A stretch of 54,004 nt of DNA, taken from Neobacillus dielmonensis (GTDB taxonomy: Bacteria; Bacillota; Bacilli; Bacillales; Cytobacillaceae). The notes beneath the pieces are model-generated. The model was not told the origin of the DNA. It did not search any database and worked only from the letters and a program-made list of their open reading frames with translations. This document shows, one piece after another, positions 52,375 through 54,004 of the stretch. Positions within the stretch are counted from its first letter, which is position 1; every line of letters begins with the position of its first letter. The position numbers and the translations under genes were made by a program. The stretch covers positions 133,152 to 187,155 of the forward strand of contig NZ_HG942048.1 in the NCBI RefSeq assembly GCF_000612665.1, in the 5' to 3' direction.

Positions 52375-53316
52375 TTGGCCATGAGCTCAGTTTGGGGATT
52401 TTCTCAAGAAATGATCACTTTGTATGGGATATCATTATTAGGCTTTATTTTAAGAAAAACAGGGACTCTTAACGAGCACACCAACGATGTGTTGACGCAA
52501 CTCATCCTATACGGAACCTTGCCTGCTCTTATTTTACTTTCTTTAGATATTTCCTTTTCTTTCACATTGGTAAAAGAATTAACCCTGCTTATAACTATGT
52601 CGATCTTTATCTTAACGATTTCATGCTTCATTGCGGCCTGGATGAGAAAACACTCGAAACTTCCAGATCAACAGAAAAGTGTTTATGAAGGATTGATTAT
52701 TTTTGGAAATCAAGGCTTCATCGGGTATGCCGTCAGTTATCTGCTTTTTGGTGATAAAGGCATCGTTATCGCCACGATGTTTAATTTATGCTATTTTGTT
52801 CTCATTTGGACCTATGGCATCTATTTATTTACTAAAAACAAAGATCGCATTAATTGGAGAAATATCTTCTTTAATCCCGGCATTGTGGCCACCTTGATTG
52901 GCTTAATTTTTATGTTTTCACCGCTTAGCTGGCCAGAAGTCGTGGCGAATGGGCTAGAAAGTGTAGGAAAGATGACTATTCCACTTTCGATGATTTTAAT
53001 TGGCAGCTTAGTGGCTAACGCCCATCCCAAAGAATTTTTCACTTCACTCAAAAATCAATATCTATGGAAATCTGCTTTCGCAAAACTTCTATTCATTCCA
53101 TTATTCCTACTGCCATTTGCCTTTTTTTCTGTGCCATTTCCCTTATTAGCCACCGCAGTGATTGTCTCCGGGATGCCCTCCGCCTCCACCGTATCTTTAT
53201 ATGCGCAAAGATATGGTGCAGATGCCCTTTTCGGTTCTTTTGGGGTCCTGTTAACCACCTTGTTATGTCTCGTTTCTATTCCGATATTGTATTGGATTTG
53301 TACCATTATTTATTGA
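52375..53316 (+). CDS. AEC family transporter (auxin efflux carrier type)
   Basis: The 313-residue membrane protein has about ten helices, with ISLLGFILRKTGTLNEHTND near the N-terminus, FGNQGFIGYAV and NPGIVATLIGLIFMF in the middle, and VIVSGMPSASTVSLYAQRYG near the end, typical of bacterial AEC exporters of organic acids or amino acids (YwkB-like). The start is TTG at 52375 after AAGGAGGG with 5 bases spacing; ATG two codons on is possible. A palindrome GTTTATAAAC lies upstream at 52320-52329. Confidence 0.85.
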   Translation: MAMSSVWGFSQEMITLYGISLLGFILRKTGTLNEHTNDVLTQLILYGTLPALILLSLDISFSFTLVKELTLLITMSIFILTISCFIAAWMRKHSKLPDQQKSVYEGLIIFGNQGFIGYAVSYLLFGDKGIVIATMFNLCYFVLIWTYGIYLFTKNKDRINWRNIFFNPGIVATLIGLIFMFSPLSWPEVVANGLESVGKMTIPLSMILIGSLVANAHPKEFFTSLKNQYLWKSAFAKLLFIPLFLLPFAFFSVPFPLLATAVIVSGMPSASTVSLYAQRYGADALFGSFGVLLTTLLCLVSIPILYWICTIIY

Positions 53317-53326
53317 ATGCCAAAAT

Positions 53327-53365
53327 AAAACGAGGCACCCCTTTTAAAAAGGAATGCCTCGTTTT
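53327..53365. terminator. Bidirectional terminator between the AEC gene and lipoprotein gene
   Basis: AAAACGAGGCA (53327-53337) and TGCCTCGTTTT (53355-53365) form an 11-bp stem with T runs on both strands. Confidence 0.88.
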
Positions 53366-53367
53366 GA

Positions 53368-53811
53368 CTAATTGAATAGGCTGAAATTAATATCAGCTTC
53401 AAGTGCTTTTTTCATCTCTTTAACATCTTTCTTGGTAGCTTTGCCGCCTTCAGCTTTTTCTTGAATTTTTTCTAATACTTGTTCTCTTTGTTCAAATTTG
53501 TCATTTGCAAAATCCTTCACTTTTTTTCCGATGACAGGAGTGTCAGCGTTTTTAATTTCATCGACGGCATCCAATAAACTGCTAATTTCCGTGGCTAGTC
53601 TTTTTTGGTCCTTTGCTTTAATCGTTTGCTGATCTTCTAGTTCATCGGCCAGTGCCATCAATCCATCATATTCATATTCCAGGGCATCCGCCTTTTCCTC
53701 TAATTGATTAGATTTGGAGTTAACAGAAGACCTAGTAGTATCCAGTTCTACGGAACATCCTGTCGCAAATAACGTTACCAACACCATTGAAGCTACAATC
53801 ATTTTTTTCAT
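53368..53811 (-). CDS. Small lipoprotein with coiled-coil, unknown function
   Basis: The 147-residue protein has a signal with lipobox FATGC (Cys19), then a charged, mostly helical chain (NQLEEKADALEYEYDGLMAL, KFEQREQVLEKIQEKAEG) likely to form a coiled coil on the outer face of the membrane. The pattern recalls YkyA-type helical lipoproteins, but length and sequence are not enough to name it. The ATG follows AAGGATGGG. No partner gene is visible; the window ends soon after with GTAGGAGGGGGT, which may be the ribosome site of the next plus-strand gene. Confidence 0.7.
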   Translation of the reverse strand: MKKMIVASMVLVTLFATGCSVELDTTRSSVNSKSNQLEEKADALEYEYDGLMALADELEDQQTIKAKDQKRLATEISSLLDAVDEIKNADTPVIGKKVKDFANDKFEQREQVLEKIQEKAEGGKATKKDVKEMKKALEADINFSLFN

Positions 53812-54004
53812 TTTTATCCCATCCTTTTTAATATTTAGTGCTTTGCACCATTTCCTTATCTGAAACCTATTCTAACCATCAAAGTTTTCTTTTTTATTAA
53901 TCAATTCTTACGTAATTCTTAAGAAAGGCAAGAACTTTATCTAATAGAATTGTCATCCCAAATAGGCTGGATGAAGCGTAGTTCACAATCGAGTAGGAGG
54001 GGGT

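Noticed and set aside
1..54004. CRISPR array, tRNA/rRNA genes, prophage or integron
   Set aside because: I saw no regularly spaced direct repeats with unique spacers, no tRNA-like cloverleaf, and no integrase or transposase motifs.

Overview
The window looks like a chromosomal segment of an aerobic to facultatively anaerobic, endospore-forming Bacillaceae species (Bacillus, Neobacillus, Mesobacillus or a close relative). The grounds are AT-rich DNA, strong AGGAGG-type ribosome sites, frequent TTG and GTG starts, an alpha/beta-type small acid-soluble spore protein gene, and Bacillus-type gene families (CysJI, AzlCD, an ECF41 sigma factor, a TmrB relic). I see no rRNA, tRNA, CRISPR array, intact transposase or phage gene. 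Most of the content is ordinary metabolic and transport genes in short operons separated by good Rho-independent terminators.

Layout. 1-3.9 kb: assimilatory sulfite reductase operon cysJ-cysI. 4.0-5.3 kb: a membrane pair (DUF2243 and a Caa3_CtaG protein). 5.4-10.9 kb: a MalY/PatB-type C-S lyase, the fermentative aldehyde/alcohol dehydrogenase adhE with several Rex-like operators and a cre-like site, and an M20 peptidase. 11.2-14.3 kb: an unusual divergent locus with a DUF6230 secreted protein, a DUF6114 membrane protein, another exported protein and a GAF-LuxR regulator. 14.4-19.9 kb: proC, a CAP-domain protein, a spore protein, small proteins, a D-amino-acid-oxidase-like flavoprotein and a haloperoxidase/PAP2-like protein. 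19.9-26.4 kb: a TrmB regulator with azlCD, an FMN reductase, an ArsB-like permease, TerC and a DUF4145 protein.

26.4-32.1 kb: a three-gene operon ending in a broken tmrB-like gene, then an ECF41 sigma factor co-transcribed with a flavoprotein behind an ECF41-type promoter, then an MFS exporter. 32.1-41.7 kb: cfa, an aldo-keto reductase, a Cof-type HAD phosphatase, threonine dehydratase, a formate/nitrite channel with a Rex-like box, a PanE-like reductase, a Nudix and nitronate monooxygenase pair, and an MBL hydrolase. 41.9-49.5 kb: a seven-gene peptide ABC importer operon containing a HAD hydrolase and an M20 deacylase. 49.6-54 kb: a degenerate stretch, a methyltransferase, a 438-residue protein with nitroreductase-like traits, an AEC transporter and a lipoprotein.

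Cross-cutting themes. (1) A family of GC-rich palindromic elements (core GGGGGACAGGCCCCC or GGGGACTGTCCCC) occurs at six intergenic places. (2) Rex-like boxes at adhE and at the formate channel suggest one NADH-sensing fermentation regulon. (3) The DUF6230/DUF6114/LuxR locus is the best candidate for a poorly described system. (4) One clear pseudogene (tmrB-like) and one weaker degenerate coding stretch mark gene decay.
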